DNA of 64,000 nt from Hoeflea_A sp965249925 (GCA_965249925.1 OZ252260.1:4836001-4900000); one strand, 5' to 3'. Shown: positions 53,419 to 62,941, counted from the first letter of the stretch. Program-made: numbers and translations. Notes: generated by a model not told the origin, from the sequence alone.

Positions 53419-54291
53419 TCAGTCTGCCAAGCCATCGCTGTGGCGGCGGTTTTCGGCATCGATGTGTTCCTGCATGACCCGACCATAGACCCGCCGTGTG
53501 CTTTCCACGCTGCCGATGAACCCCGGTTCACGGGAAAAGCCAAAAATTACGGTATCGCGATGACCGCTACTGATGGGCAGCACCCGGTGAAGCGAATAGC
53601 GGCCCTTGAAAATCTGCAGATCGCCAACCTGCAGGTCGATCGCCTTGACACGGTCATGTTTGCCGTCAAGCACATCCAAAACGGCGTCGAAATTCTCGTC
53701 GCCTGGCTTGCGGATATTCGGGCAGTATTCGAACTGTCCGCCTGTGCTGGCGCATCGGGTCATCAGGCTAACGATGAATTCATTGGCGTCGAAGTGCCAG
53801 TTGAGCACATTGCCTTCGCCCATCGTATTGATGATAAGGCCGCGCATCGGGTCGGCGAATTGGTGCAAAGCATCCGCGTTCAGGCATGCAGCAACGAAGC
53901 GGGCCAAGTGTGCGCTGTTGTAGAGCTTTTGTATGCCCGTTTCCATCGGGATCAGGTCACGGGTGACACTGCCGGATGTTGTGCTGTGGGCGCGCCGGCG
54001 CGGATGGCCTTCGGGAAAGCTGGTATCGGGCCCGCTGCCATAGGGGGTGTATTCCTCTTGGCTCTTGAGCGCCAGTCCGGACAGGCTTTCGGTTTCCCGG
54101 GCCAGCGTGTCGCGGGCATCCTCTCGGATGAAACCGGGAATCCGAGCACAGCCTTCACGGGCAAGGCCTGTGCGGGCCTCCGCGATTGCCGTCCCGAGGA
54201 CCGGATTCTGAGGTTCGTGAAGCGGGTAGCGCGCCAGGTCGACGAGCGACAAGGCGTCAAGCGGGGCAACAGGAATTTCGGTCATCAGCAT
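53419..54291 (-). CDS. Phytanoyl-CoA dioxygenase-like (2-oxoglutarate) enzyme
   Basis: A 290-residue Fe(II)/2-oxoglutarate-type oxygenase. The iron motif HxD is in NWHFDANEFIV (near 166) and the distal His in RYSLHRVLPIS, followed by an Arg (GHRDTVIFGFS) that may hold 2-oxoglutarate. The Asp of HxD argues for hydroxylation rather than halogenation. GGAG lies 7 bases before the ATG. It is one base from the DddP-like gene on the same strand and divergent from the LysR gene, so the three form one module. Confidence 0.82.
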   Translation of the reverse strand: MLMTEIPVAPLDALSLVDLARYPLHEPQNPVLGTAIAEARTGLAREGCARIPGFIREDARDTLARETESLSGLALKSQEEYTPYGSGPDTSFPEGHPRRRAHSTTSGSVTRDLIPMETGIQKLYNSAHLARFVAACLNADALHQFADPMRGLIINTMGEGNVLNWHFDANEFIVSLMTRCASTGGQFEYCPNIRKPGDENFDAVLDVLDGKHDRVKAIDLQVGDLQIFKGRYSLHRVLPISSGHRDTVIFGFSREPGFIGSVESTRRVYGRVMQEHIDAENRRHSDGLAD

Positions 54292-54441
54292 TGCATATCT
54301 CCCCCCTCTCCGGCGACTGCCGGGCTGGCATCAGATTCGATTTTCAAAGAGACAACGGGTGTCGATGACGGCAGATTAGGACTTGACCGGTGGTCCAAAC
54401 AAACTCAAAGTTTCCCGGATGTAATTGAAAAGGATTCAACA

Positions 54442-55374
54442 ATTCGCAGCCGTCTGGAACTGCACCATCTCGACATGCTGACGGCGATAGAGGACAGCCG
54501 ATCCTTTGCCGACGCGGCCGAACGGCTGCACATATCGCCCTCCGCGCTGAGCCACCGCCTGCGCGAGGCGGAACGGCGCCTGGGGGTGCGGCTGTTCCAG
54601 CGTCAGGGCCGTCACCGGCGCCCGACAGCCGCCGCGCAGATCCTGTCACAGACGGCCCGGCGGCTGCGGGCCGAGCTTGAACAGGCGGAACGCTCAGCCG
54701 TGGCCGCCTCGACCAACATTACGGAAATCGTCCGCCTGTCCGTCGCGGTCTACAACGCGTTCCACTGGTTGCCGGCGTTCCTTTCCCGGTTCGAGGATAT
54801 CGAGCCAGAGATTCGGATCGAGATCGAGACCCACGGCATCGCAGCGCCCTATGAGAACTTGGTCAACCGCACGATTGACATCGTGCTGACACCGGACACG
54901 GTCCTGCCGCGCCCGCTCGAGGCAATGGATCTGTTTGAAGACGAGCTCATCGCCGTGGTGCCGCCGGGACACGCCTATGCGACGCGGCCCTTCCTGACAG
55001 GGTCGGATTTTCTGTCGGAAACCTATCTGACCTATTCGCTGATCAAGCAGCCGGGTTTCGAGGCAGACCGTGTCTGGGCTGCCGAGGACGTGATGCCGGT
55101 GCACGAGCAGGTCGTCGGATCGATCGAGGCAATCACCGAGTTGATCAAGGCCGGTTTCGGCATCTCGATCCTTAGCCACTGGGCGCTTTCCCCCCAAATC
55201 GAGGCCGGCGCCTTATGCCCGGTGCGCACGACCCCAAAGGGCCTGCATCTGACCTGGCGAGCACTACTGCTTGCCAGCGCGGAACGCGGCTCCCCCGAGC
55301 GCCGGGTGGCCGATGCCTTGGTAGCTTGGTTCGCGGAAAATCCGCCTCCGGGACCGGAACCCATCGAGCGTTAA
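54442..55374 (+). CDS. LysR-family regulator with a possible ATT start
   Basis: A LysR-type regulator. The helix-turn-helix is HLDMLTAIEDSRSFADAAERLHISPSALSHRLREAERRLGVRLF, reminiscent of MetR, followed by a substrate-binding domain of about 210 residues. No ATG, GTG or TTG lies in the right place: an ATT at 54442 has AAAAGGA 8 bases upstream and would give 310 residues, while ATG 54475 would cut the first residues of the helix-turn-helix. It is divergent from the dioxygenase-DddP-like pair and probably controls it. Confidence 0.8.
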   Translation: MRSRLELHHLDMLTAIEDSRSFADAAERLHISPSALSHRLREAERRLGVRLFQRQGRHRRPTAAAQILSQTARRLRAELEQAERSAVAASTNITEIVRLSVAVYNAFHWLPAFLSRFEDIEPEIRIEIETHGIAAPYENLVNRTIDIVLTPDTVLPRPLEAMDLFEDELIAVVPPGHAYATRPFLTGSDFLSETYLTYSLIKQPGFEADRVWAAEDVMPVHEQVVGSIEAITELIKAGFGISILSHWALSPQIEAGALCPVRTTPKGLHLTWRALLLASAERGSPERRVADALVAWFAENPPPGPEPIER

Positions 55375-55459
55375 AAACCCAGTGCATCGTTTGTTCTCGA
55401 TGGATTTATAACGCTACAGCGACATCTTCCAATGGTCTTGAAAGGGCTCGTGGACGAAG

Positions 55460-55963
55460 CCGCTCAACGATTTCGTCAAGGCGCGCGGTTTGGGCGACAT
55501 GGATCATGAGGGCCGGCTGTCGGCCGCCGGAACCGTCGATGAGGACCGCCTCGCCGAACTGCTGCGGCATCCCTACCTGGTCACGCCCTTTCCGAAGTCT
55601 TTGGACCGGTTCGATTTCAGCGCCTCGATGGCCGACGGCAAGAATACCGAGGACGGTGCAGCCCTGCTGGCGGCCTTCACCGCGGCCGCCGTCGGCAAGG
55701 CGCTCGACCTTCTGCCGCGCCGGCCTCGCCGCCTTATCGTCTGCGGCGGCGGGCGTCACAATCCGACGATTATGGCGATGCTCGGCCCGCGTGCCGGGGT
55801 CGAGGCCGTCCCGGCCGAAACCATGGGCTGGAGCGGCGATGCGATCGAAGCCCAGTGCTTTGCCTTCCTGGCGGTGCGCGTGCTGCGTGACCTGCCGATC
55901 AGTTTCCCGAGCACCACCGGCGTGCCCGAACCGATGCGAGGCGGTCGGCTCGCGGGGGCATAG
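55460..55963 (+). pseudogene. Duplicated 3' fragment of anmK (copy 3)
   Basis: The last 504 coding bases of anmK (from CCGCTCAACGAT) are repeated here, about 97% identical by eye, and mostly with synonymous differences. The 5' part of the gene is absent and the fragment has no start of its own. The tail continues to 56052. Synonymous-biased differences suggest a copy from a related strain rather than decay of a local duplicate. Confidence 0.85.
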
Positions 55964-56052
55964 CCTGGGCCGTGTATTCATAAATGATAAGTCTACTTTC
56001 AGCTGCACATAGGCCACAATTTGACGCGGCCGACAATGTCGCGTTTGCGGGA
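55964..56052 (+). repeat. Direct repeat copy 3 tail
   Basis: Matches the 88-bp tail after anmK (47623-47710), ending GCGTTTGCGGGAC. Confidence 0.8.
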
Positions 56053-56185
56053 CTTTCCAGCTGTTTGGTCGGCGAACACGAACTTCTGCTCCAACAGGGT
56101 TTGCGGACTTCTAATGCTATTGAAGAAAAAATGCACAAATAGAACCTGCAGCATGCGCGCGTGGCGAACCTCGTGATCGCGTCGC
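56053..56185. other. Gap between repeat copy 3 and the second TRAP set
   Basis: About 133 bp without a supported feature, somewhat AT-rich in its middle. Confidence 0.35.
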
Positions 56186-57473
56186 TCAGCCTCCGAACCC
56201 TGCGGCTTTGGGAAGCCATGTAGACAACGCTGGGAACGCAAAGACGATGATCAGACCAAGAAGCATCAGTACAGCAAATGGAAGCGCGCCGCGGATGACC
56301 TCAGCCAGCGGTGCCTTGGCGATGCCCTTGATGACGAAGAGGTTCATTCCGACTGGAGGCGTGATAAGCGCAAGCTCGAGGTTGATCATCAATAGGATGC
56401 CGTACCAGATCGGGTCGATGCCAAGTGCCAACATAACCGGAAAGACAATTGGTGTGGTGATCAGGATGATCGAGATTGTTTCAAGAAACATGCCTAGCAG
56501 AAGAATGAGCAGCATCACCGCGACAACAAACATGGCGGGGCTGAGGCCGATTGCCGTCACCTGTTCGACGATCTCTATGGGTAGGCGGATGATTGTCACG
56601 GCGTGACCAAACAGCGCGGCAGCCGCGAGGATCATGAATAGCATGGCAGTTGTACGCACTGTCTCGAACGCGGTGATCCAAAGGTCATGCAGGCCGAAAT
56701 TGCGGTAGACCGCAACGCTGATGATCAATGCATAGAGGCACCCGATCGAGGCCGCTTCAGTCGCTGTAAAAATGCCAAGATAAATCCCCCCCAACACAAC
56801 CGGCGGCATCAAGAGGGCCCAGATCGACTGCTTCATGCGCTCCCAGATGACGCCCATGCCTGCAAAGGGCTGAGCGACGACCGCGCCGCCGAAGCTCGCG
56901 CTGATCATCGCCCAGCCGGCAAAGATGGCTGCCATCATGATACCTGGAATCAACCCAGCCAGAAAAAGGGCTCCGATCGAGGCCTCGGTTACGATGGCAT
57001 AAAGCGATGAGTGGTCCAGAGGGCGGGATCAGGATCCCCAGCGTGCCGCCAGCAGCAATAACGCCATAGGAATAGCTCGGGCGGTAGTTGAAGCGCTTCA
57101 TCTGCGGGATAGCCGTCGAGCCGATGGTCAGAGCGGTGGCAACGGAAGAGCCGGAGATGGCTGCGAAAATGGTGCAGGAGAGGATTGTGGCGACCCCAAG
57201 GCCCCCGCGCAAATGGCCTACCATCGCATTGGCAGCGTCATAGAGGTCTCTCACCACGCCAGCACGGATCATCACATGCGCCATGAAGGCGAACATCGGT
57301 ATGGCCGTCAGAAGTCCGTTGTTCAGTTTGGCAAACACCGTATCGGCGGCGCTGTTCACATTGCCTTCGGTCAAAAGCATGATGATCAGCGAGGCCAGAC
57401 CGAGACCGGCAAAGATCGGCATGCCGGTCAGCAAAAGAATAATCAAACCGGCCAGGATCAGAAAAGTCGTCAT
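56186..57473 (-). pseudogene. DctM large TRAP subunit, single-base frameshift
   Basis: The reading frame from ATG 57473 (MTTFLILAGLIILLL) is normal through GTLGILIPPSGPLIAL, then shifts near 57000-57012. The other frame continues LYAIVTEASIGALFLAGLIPG down to 56186, giving the rest of a DctM protein. Removing one base restores a 428-residue frame, close to the family length. Either the gene is broken or there is a sequencing error. It overlaps dctQ as ATGA. Confidence 0.82.
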
Positions 57474-58000
57474 GGTCGGCGCACCGTCAGCAGCGTGACG
57501 ATCCGGGCAAGTGCCGCAAGGATCAGGATCACCATGCCGATCAGCAGGAAGCCCTGCGGTATCCACATCTGGACGCCCAGATATCCTTCTGAGTAGACAC
57601 CGAAATCGTAAGAGAACCGCACCATAAGCACAGCGCTATAGAGAATGGCGGCGGCCACCAGAATTACGCCGATCATCCCCCAGACCTCGACAAGCCATTG
57701 AGTGCGCGGCCCGGCGCGTTCGGTCAGCAGGTCGACCCCGAAATGTTCGCCGCGCAAAAGCACTTCGCCTGCGCCAAGGGCCACCATGGCTACGACGATG
57801 AAGCCGTTGAGCTCATCCGAAAACGTGACCGGTGTTCCGAGCACATAACGCATGAAAACGCTGTAGCTCACGACCCCAAAAACAATGAGCACCAGCAATG
57901 CGGCCAGGCCCGCCCCGGAAAGCGTAACTAGGCGCACCGCACGTTCCACCCCTGAGACCGGCAAGGTCTCAGAGGCTTCGTTTTCGTGCTCCAGCCTCAT
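57470..58000 (-). CDS. dctQ: TRAP transporter small membrane subunit DctQ
   Basis: A 176-residue DctQ-type protein with four hydrophobic segments, starting at 58000 (MRLEHENEASETLPVSG), one base after the dctP stop. The conserved FSDELNGFIVVAMVALGAGEVLLRGEHFGVDLL region is seen at residues 65-100. Confidence 0.85.
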   Translation of the reverse strand: MRLEHENEASETLPVSGVERAVRLVTLSGAGLAALLVLIVFGVVSYSVFMRYVLGTPVTFSDELNGFIVVAMVALGAGEVLLRGEHFGVDLLTERAGPRTQWLVEVWGMIGVILVAAAILYSAVLMVRFSYDFGVYSEGYLGVQMWIPQGFLLIGMVILILAALARIVTLLTVRRP

Positions 58001-58001
58001 G

Positions 58002-59000
58002 TCAGTTGGAGATTTGGCCAACCAGCCCGAGCAGCTTGACACCGTCCTCGCCTGTCGCGTCTCCAAACGACGTGTCGAAAGCCGGCGCCATGAGTTCTTT
58101 CCAGGCGGCCTCTTCCTCCGGCGTCTGGAAATGCACCTTCATGCCATTTTCAGCCAATTGCTGAGGCGCGGATTCAGAGGCCTCTTCAGACGCAGCAACC
58201 GCCCATTCCGCCGCCTTGGCGCCAGCTTCGGAAATGGCGGACTTCTGTGCATCTGTGAGGCCGTTGTACCAGGCCGGGTTCAGGTAACCGTGGAAAAACA
58301 CGCTGAAGAGCGGCACGACCGTGACGTGGTCTTGCACCTCGAAATATTTGCGCGAATAGGCGGCGGCAATATCGGTCATGCCCGCATCGATGACGCCGGT
58401 TGAGAGCGCTTCATACACTTTCGAGCCGGACATCGCCGAAGGCGCGGCCCCCATAGCGACAAGACCCGCATCTGCCACGGGGTTCAGACCCCGGATCTTC
58501 ACACCTTCAAAATCTTCGGGATTAATCAGAGGTGATCCTTTGGACGTCATCGCTGTCATTCGTGTGGTGAAGAGCCACACCGCGTTCTGCACGCCTTTTT
58601 CAAGGAGCTTCTCTTCCAGAAACGCAGCAGCATCGCTGCCCGGCCAAGCGGCAAGCGTCTCCAGATCAGTCACGGCATAGGGCTTCAGCGTCACGTTCAT
58701 GATCGGCAGGGTTTTGCCCCATTGCGGGTTGATCGAAAACGCGCATTCGATGTTGCCTTTGGCCACCGACGCGATGTTCTCGCGCGCGCCGACAAGGCTG
58801 TTGGCGCCGAATACCTGAACGTCGATTTCGCCGTTCGACAGCGTCTCAATCTCTGCGGCCCACCGGTCAATCACTTTCGCGATATGGTGCGCAGGTGGCA
58901 GCTGGTGGCTGCAGCGCATCTCGGTTGCCTCGGCATAGGCAGCACTGCTCAAGCTTGTTGCGGCCACGAGCGCGGCCGCTGTTGTTTTCAGGATGTTCAT
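58002..59000 (-). CDS. dctP: TRAP transporter periplasmic solute-binding protein DctP
   Basis: A 332-residue DctP-type protein with an N-terminal signal (MNILKTTAAALVAATSLSSAAYA) and the mature start EATEMRCSHQLPPAHHIAK. GGAGGAG lies just upstream of ATG 59000. INPEDFEGVKIRGLNPVADAG and TGVIDAGMTDIAAAYS are typical. It has diverged from the DctP at 12552, so the ligand may differ. Confidence 0.92.
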   Translation of the reverse strand: MNILKTTAAALVAATSLSSAAYAEATEMRCSHQLPPAHHIAKVIDRWAAEIETLSNGEIDVQVFGANSLVGARENIASVAKGNIECAFSINPQWGKTLPIMNVTLKPYAVTDLETLAAWPGSDAAAFLEEKLLEKGVQNAVWLFTTRMTAMTSKGSPLINPEDFEGVKIRGLNPVADAGLVAMGAAPSAMSGSKVYEALSTGVIDAGMTDIAAAYSRKYFEVQDHVTVVPLFSVFFHGYLNPAWYNGLTDAQKSAISEAGAKAAEWAVAASEEASESAPQQLAENGMKVHFQTPEEEAAWKELMAPAFDTSFGDATGEDGVKLLGLVGQISN

Positions 59001-59016
59001 GATCTCCTCCACTTTT

Positions 59017-59973
59017 TCATCCAGTTGTTTGTTGGGCGTGCCAGTTGATCTGGCGCGGTGCTCCGGCACGTGGCAACGCACCAAAGAGATGTTCGTCAGG
59101 CATTTCGGACGCGGCGACCTCTCGGACAGACATTAGCCCTTCCAGATCCATGCCGGTCGCAAAGCCTTTTCGTTCACAAAGGTATATGAGGTCTTCAAAG
59201 ACCATGTTTCCGGTCGCGCCAGGGGCAAAGGGGCAGCCTCCGAGCCCCGCCAACGAGCCATCAATCACCCGGATTCCGGCGTCGAGGGCAGCAGAGGCAT
59301 TGGCGACCCCCATGCCCCTTGTATCGTGCAGATGAATGCTCAGCACGACGTCACCCAGTTCGTTTTGCACACGCTTGACAAGGTCTTTCACTTGATCTGG
59401 ACCTGCAAATCCCACGGTATCCGCAAGGCCAATCATGTCTGCGCCCGCGTCCGCGCATTCTGCTGCGATGCGTACCACCTCGTCGGGGTCGACTTCACCT
59501 GCAATCGAGCAGCCGAACGCCATAGAGATACCGACGTGAACCAAAGGCGAGGTTTCAGAGCCGCTTGCCATTTCAACGGTTCTGTCAACCAGAGCGATTG
59601 CTTCCTTCCGAGAGCGGCGCGCATTTGCCTGGCTATGTTCTTCGGTTGCCGAAACCACTGTGACGATTTCACCGACCGGGGTTTGAACCGCGTCAGCCGC
59701 CCCGCGTTCGTTCAAGGCAAGTGCCGCGGAATGCACGTTAAGGTTCTGGCAAATGTCGATGATTTCCCGGACATCCGCGAATTGCGGCATAGCCTTGGCC
59801 GGAAGGAAAGATCCGACCTCAAAGTGCCGAACACCAGCGGCGCTTTCCCGGCGCAGCCATTCGGCCTTCGCTGCTGTTGACGGGTGGCGTTGGACCATCT
59901 GGAGGCCGTCGCGCAAGCCGACTTCCCGCAACACGACCCTGTCGGGCGGGTATATTTTGGAAAGACAGGTCAC
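59017..59973 (-). CDS. HMG-CoA lyase-like enzyme (HMGL family)
   Basis: A 318-residue HMGL-type lyase with the same residues as its relative at 24926: EVGLRDGLQ (metal-binding Asp after Arg), SIHLHDTRG (two His), and AGLGGCPFAPGATGN (loop Cys and Asn). It overlaps the CaiB gene as ATGA. In combination with that transferase, it probably cleaves a 3-hydroxyacyl-CoA derived from the TRAP substrate. Confidence 0.92.
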   Translation of the reverse strand: MTCLSKIYPPDRVVLREVGLRDGLQMVQRHPSTAAKAEWLRRESAAGVRHFEVGSFLPAKAMPQFADVREIIDICQNLNVHSAALALNERGAADAVQTPVGEIVTVVSATEEHSQANARRSRKEAIALVDRTVEMASGSETSPLVHVGISMAFGCSIAGEVDPDEVVRIAAECADAGADMIGLADTVGFAGPDQVKDLVKRVQNELGDVVLSIHLHDTRGMGVANASAALDAGIRVIDGSLAGLGGCPFAPGATGNMVFEDLIYLCERKGFATGMDLEGLMSVREVAASEMPDEHLFGALPRAGAPRQINWHAQQTTG

Positions 59974-61160
59974 GCCGTTCTCCTGTTCGCCGCACCGCTC
60001 GCGTCCCGTGCTTCTGAAGGTGACAGGCCAAGCTCTGAAAGAACGGTATCAGTGTCATTGCCGACATCTGCTACATCGAGTGAGGCAGGACGGGGACTGT
60101 CGCCATCGACTTCGATGGGCAAGCCCGGTGCCCGGAACACCTGGCCGCCGGGCAGATGCGAGTGATGCAGACCGCCGGGACGCAAGACGTGTGGGTCCTG
60201 ATACATGTCAGCCGGACGATTGATCGGCGAAAAGGGAATGCCTGAAGCTTCAAAAATCTCGATCAATTCAGCAAAATCGTGATTTTTGATCGCTTTCGCG
60301 AAAATGGGGATCGTCCATTTCCGTGCTTCAATCTGGTCCATCTTCGTCCGGAGCCGGCGATCGTTTAGCAAATGCTCCAATCCGATGGCGTTACACAAAA
60401 TCTGCCAATGGCCCTCGGTGACGGCGCCCACGAAGACTTGACGCCGGTCATGCGTTTCGAAGATATCGTAGACCGGCCAGGAAAACTCCCGCTCGGGCAT
60501 CGGGGCCGGTTCGCGTCCGTCCAGATCGAACTGAACCATGTGTTGCATGACAAGCATTAGGCAATTCTCGAAAAGACCAATGCGTAAGGCGCGACCCTGT
60601 CCGGTCTGTTGTCGCTCCATCAAGGCACCAAGAACGGCGAGCGCCCCGAACAGCCCTCCCATGATGTCATTTGCCGATGAACCAATGCGCAATGGACGAC
60701 CCGTTGGGCCAGTCATGTAAGCCATTCCGGTCATCATCTGAACGACTTCGTCCATTGCCGTTCTGTCCTGATAGGGGCCGTGTAGGAAGCCCTTGCAGGA
60801 TGCTACGATCAATTTGGGGTGTTTTTCTCGCAACTCCCAAGGCGCGAATCCCATCTTGGCAACCGACTGGTCGCGGAAGTTCTCGACGTAAACATCGGCG
60901 GTTGCCAAAAGCCGATCTAGTGCCGATGTTCCAGCCTCGGACTTGAGATCCAAAGTGATAGAGCGCTTGCCGCGATTGAAACTTGGGAAGAACCCACGCC
61001 CCATTCCTGTCAGGTGTCGAGTCTTATCTCCTGCAGGGGGTTCAACTTTGATAACCTCTGCTCCCAGATAGGCGAGGATTTGACCGCAACTCGGCCCCAT
61101 AATCATATGGGTCATTTCAACGACCCGGATGCCCTGCAGAGGTCTGAAATCGTTTGGCAC
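59970..61160 (-). CDS. CaiB/BaiF (class III) CoA-transferase
   Basis: A 396-residue CoA-transferase. The family opening QGIRVVEMTHMIMGPSCGQILA, EVIKVEPPAGDKTR and the catalytic Asp in DRTAMDEVVQMMTG are present. It resembles the CaiB at 23623 more than the pair at 4061-6384. The start is taken as GTG 61160 with GGAG 8 bases upstream; the frame runs open to 61439 without similarity. It leads the minus-strand unit CaiB-HMGL-DctP-DctQ-DctM. Confidence 0.9.
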   Translation of the reverse strand: MPNDFRPLQGIRVVEMTHMIMGPSCGQILAYLGAEVIKVEPPAGDKTRHLTGMGRGFFPSFNRGKRSITLDLKSEAGTSALDRLLATADVYVENFRDQSVAKMGFAPWELREKHPKLIVASCKGFLHGPYQDRTAMDEVVQMMTGMAYMTGPTGRPLRIGSSANDIMGGLFGALAVLGALMERQQTGQGRALRIGLFENCLMLVMQHMVQFDLDGREPAPMPEREFSWPVYDIFETHDRRQVFVGAVTEGHWQILCNAIGLEHLLNDRRLRTKMDQIEARKWTIPIFAKAIKNHDFAELIEIFEASGIPFSPINRPADMYQDPHVLRPGGLHHSHLPGGQVFRAPGLPIEVDGDSPRPASLDVADVGNDTDTVLSELGLSPSEARDASGAANRRTA

Positions 61161-61221
61161 CGTGTGTGCTCCAGGTGGACTCGCGTTAACGAATGCTACT
61201 CGATCGAGATACTTTGCAAAA

Positions 61222-61236
61222 TTATAATGTTTATAA
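61222..61236. promoter_or_regulatory. LysR-type box between divergent genes
   Basis: TTATAATGTTTATAA is an inverted repeat (TTATAA-TGT-TTATAA) that contains the T-N11-A pattern of LysR boxes. It lies in the 100-bp gap between the CaiB gene (minus) and the LysR gene (plus, 61262). Confidence 0.5.
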
Positions 61237-61261
61237 AGCTTCTTTCTGATATCGAGAAAGC

Positions 61262-62185
61262 ATGGACAGTCGACAGCTCCGATACTTTGCAGCGATCTTT
61301 GAGGAAGGCGCGCTCGCACGCGCCGCCGACCGAGAGAGGGTCGCGGTGTCTGCTTTGAGCAGGCATCTTTCCAATCTGGAAGCCGAACTTGGCACGCCGT
61401 TATTTGAGCGAATGCCAAGAGGCGTTCGGCCGACGGCATCCGGTGTTCGATTGTATGAGCACGCGCGCGCGATCCTTCGATCTATGCAGGCCGCCAGTGC
61501 TGATATCCGAGAAACAGAGGACGAGGTCGCGGGCGAAATCTCGGTGGGTTTTGCGCATTCGGCTGTCAAAGCAATCAGCGTGCCCCTGATGCAGCGTGTC
61601 TCGCAAGCCTATCCGAAACTCCGCCTGCATCTCTCCGAGATCTTTTCAGGGTCCACCGCCCAACAGCTTGCGTCTTCGGAGGTAGATTTGACCCTGACCT
61701 ACAATCAGCTCCCTGATTCACGGTTCAGGTTCCAACCGATACTGGAGGAGGAAGTGGTTCTGGTGGGCAGGCCGGACGTTGTGGGCGGGCCCGGCGCAAT
61801 CAGCTTTGAGGCGCTGCTGGACCTACCGTTGATTATTCTACGCCAAGGCCTGAACACCCGGGCCGTGATGGACGACCCGTCCCTTCTTAGGCGGATTGAA
61901 GAAAACGCGCAGTTCCAGATGAATTCGATCGCCGCAATCGGCGGGTCCCTTCTGTCCGGCATCGGTTGCCTCGTGGGTACCGAGTTTATCTTGAAGGAAC
62001 ACCTGGACGCGGGCGAATTGGTAGCCCGACCGATTGTGAAGCCGAAGCTCAACCGCACGCTCTATATAGGAGAATTGAGCGATCGCCCTGCAACCTATGC
62101 CTTCGAGGCTGTGCGCCAGCTCTGCATTGAGCTGACGGTTGAAGCGATTGAAACGCAACAATGGAAGGCGACTCTGACGGATTGA
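61262..62185 (+). CDS. LysR-family transcriptional regulator
   Basis: A 307-residue LysR-type regulator. The N-terminal MDSRQLRYFAAIFEEGALARAADRERVAVSALSRHLSNLEAELGTPLFERM is the winged helix-turn-helix, and the substrate-binding half follows with the usual VVLVGRPD segment. It is divergent from the CaiB-HMGL-TRAP unit and most likely controls it. Confidence 0.92.
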   Translation: MDSRQLRYFAAIFEEGALARAADRERVAVSALSRHLSNLEAELGTPLFERMPRGVRPTASGVRLYEHARAILRSMQAASADIRETEDEVAGEISVGFAHSAVKAISVPLMQRVSQAYPKLRLHLSEIFSGSTAQQLASSEVDLTLTYNQLPDSRFRFQPILEEEVVLVGRPDVVGGPGAISFEALLDLPLIILRQGLNTRAVMDDPSLLRRIEENAQFQMNSIAAIGGSLLSGIGCLVGTEFILKEHLDAGELVARPIVKPKLNRTLYIGELSDRPATYAFEAVRQLCIELTVEAIETQQWKATLTD

Positions 62186-62488
62186 CTAAGGAATATCGTC
62201 TGCTGCGCCTTTCAATCAATTGAGCCGCATGACGATGCCTTTAACCATGCGATTGAAACATGAACATGTGCCTCACAATGGCCACTGGAAGTCATTGGGA
62301 CGAATTGCAATCTCCACCGCCGACCAAGGACTATTGCAAGAAAAGGGAACCGATACGCAGCCTTTAGACTCACTGCGGACAGTTGTGCGCACTGCAGCAT
62401 TTGAAAGAACGGGCTCCAACCAGTCGCTCCATCTTCTGTGCAAAAGGTCCGTTTCTGACGGGGAAACAGCCCACGACCTGGCCATGGA
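62186..62488. other. Gap of 303 bp after the LysR gene
   Basis: This stretch has a minus-strand open frame (62212-62583) with no family-like features and partly overlapping the GNAT gene, so I do not call it a gene. It looks like decayed or intergenic DNA at the edge of the inserted block. Confidence 0.4.
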
Positions 62489-62920
62489 TCACGCCTGCGA
62501 CAGCGCCTTCTGCAAAAAGACACGGCTTCGGCCGACCGGAAAATCCGGCAGGATGCCGAAGGTGCGGTAGCCCTGCCGCTCATACACTTTGGCAGCCGCC
62601 GGGCTGAACGTATCGATCAGCGCGCCGTGACAGCCGCGAGCCACGGCTTCCGCTTCCGCCGCGTCCAGCATGCGGCCGGCCAGTTGCTGACCACGCCAGC
62701 GTTCGTCGACCCAAAGCCACCGAACATACAACCAGCCCCACGCGGTATACCCGTAGATGCCTCCGATGAGATTTTGCGTGCTGTCATGGATGAAGACCGC
62801 CAACGCGGTCTTGCGGGCCGGACCGACATCGCCTTCGTTGAAGGCGGACAGGCGCTCTTCCAGGGTGGCGAGGTCGTCATTGCCCGGATTTGCGGTGACT
62901 TCCAGTGTCGTTTCGTTCAT
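62489..62920 (-). CDS. GNAT-family N-acetyltransferase
   Basis: A 143-residue GNAT-fold protein. LAVFIHDSTQNLIGGIYGYTAWGWLYVRWLWVDERWRGQQLAGRML contains the beta-strand pair and the acetyl-CoA-binding R/Q-x-x-G-x-G/A loop (RGQQLAGRML). The substrate is unknown. It is divergent from the RpiR regulator with a possible operator between them. Confidence 0.85.
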   Translation of the reverse strand: MNETTLEVTANPGNDDLATLEERLSAFNEGDVGPARKTALAVFIHDSTQNLIGGIYGYTAWGWLYVRWLWVDERWRGQQLAGRMLDAAEAEAVARGCHGALIDTFSPAAAKVYERQGYRTFGILPDFPVGRSRVFLQKALSQA

Positions 62921-62941
62921 GGGCGGAACAATACCGCTTCC

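Noticed and set aside
53440..54441. Long N-terminal extension of the LysR frame
   Set aside because: It is antisense to the dioxygenase gene, which has clear HxD and distal His motifs. The LysR similarity begins only near 54450.
61161..61439. N-terminal extension of the CaiB frame
   Set aside because: It overlaps the divergent LysR gene and lacks CaiB-like sequence; the GTG at 61160 has a ribosome-binding site.
62212..62583. Minus-strand open frame of 123 residues
   Set aside because: No motif, and it overlaps the GNAT gene.
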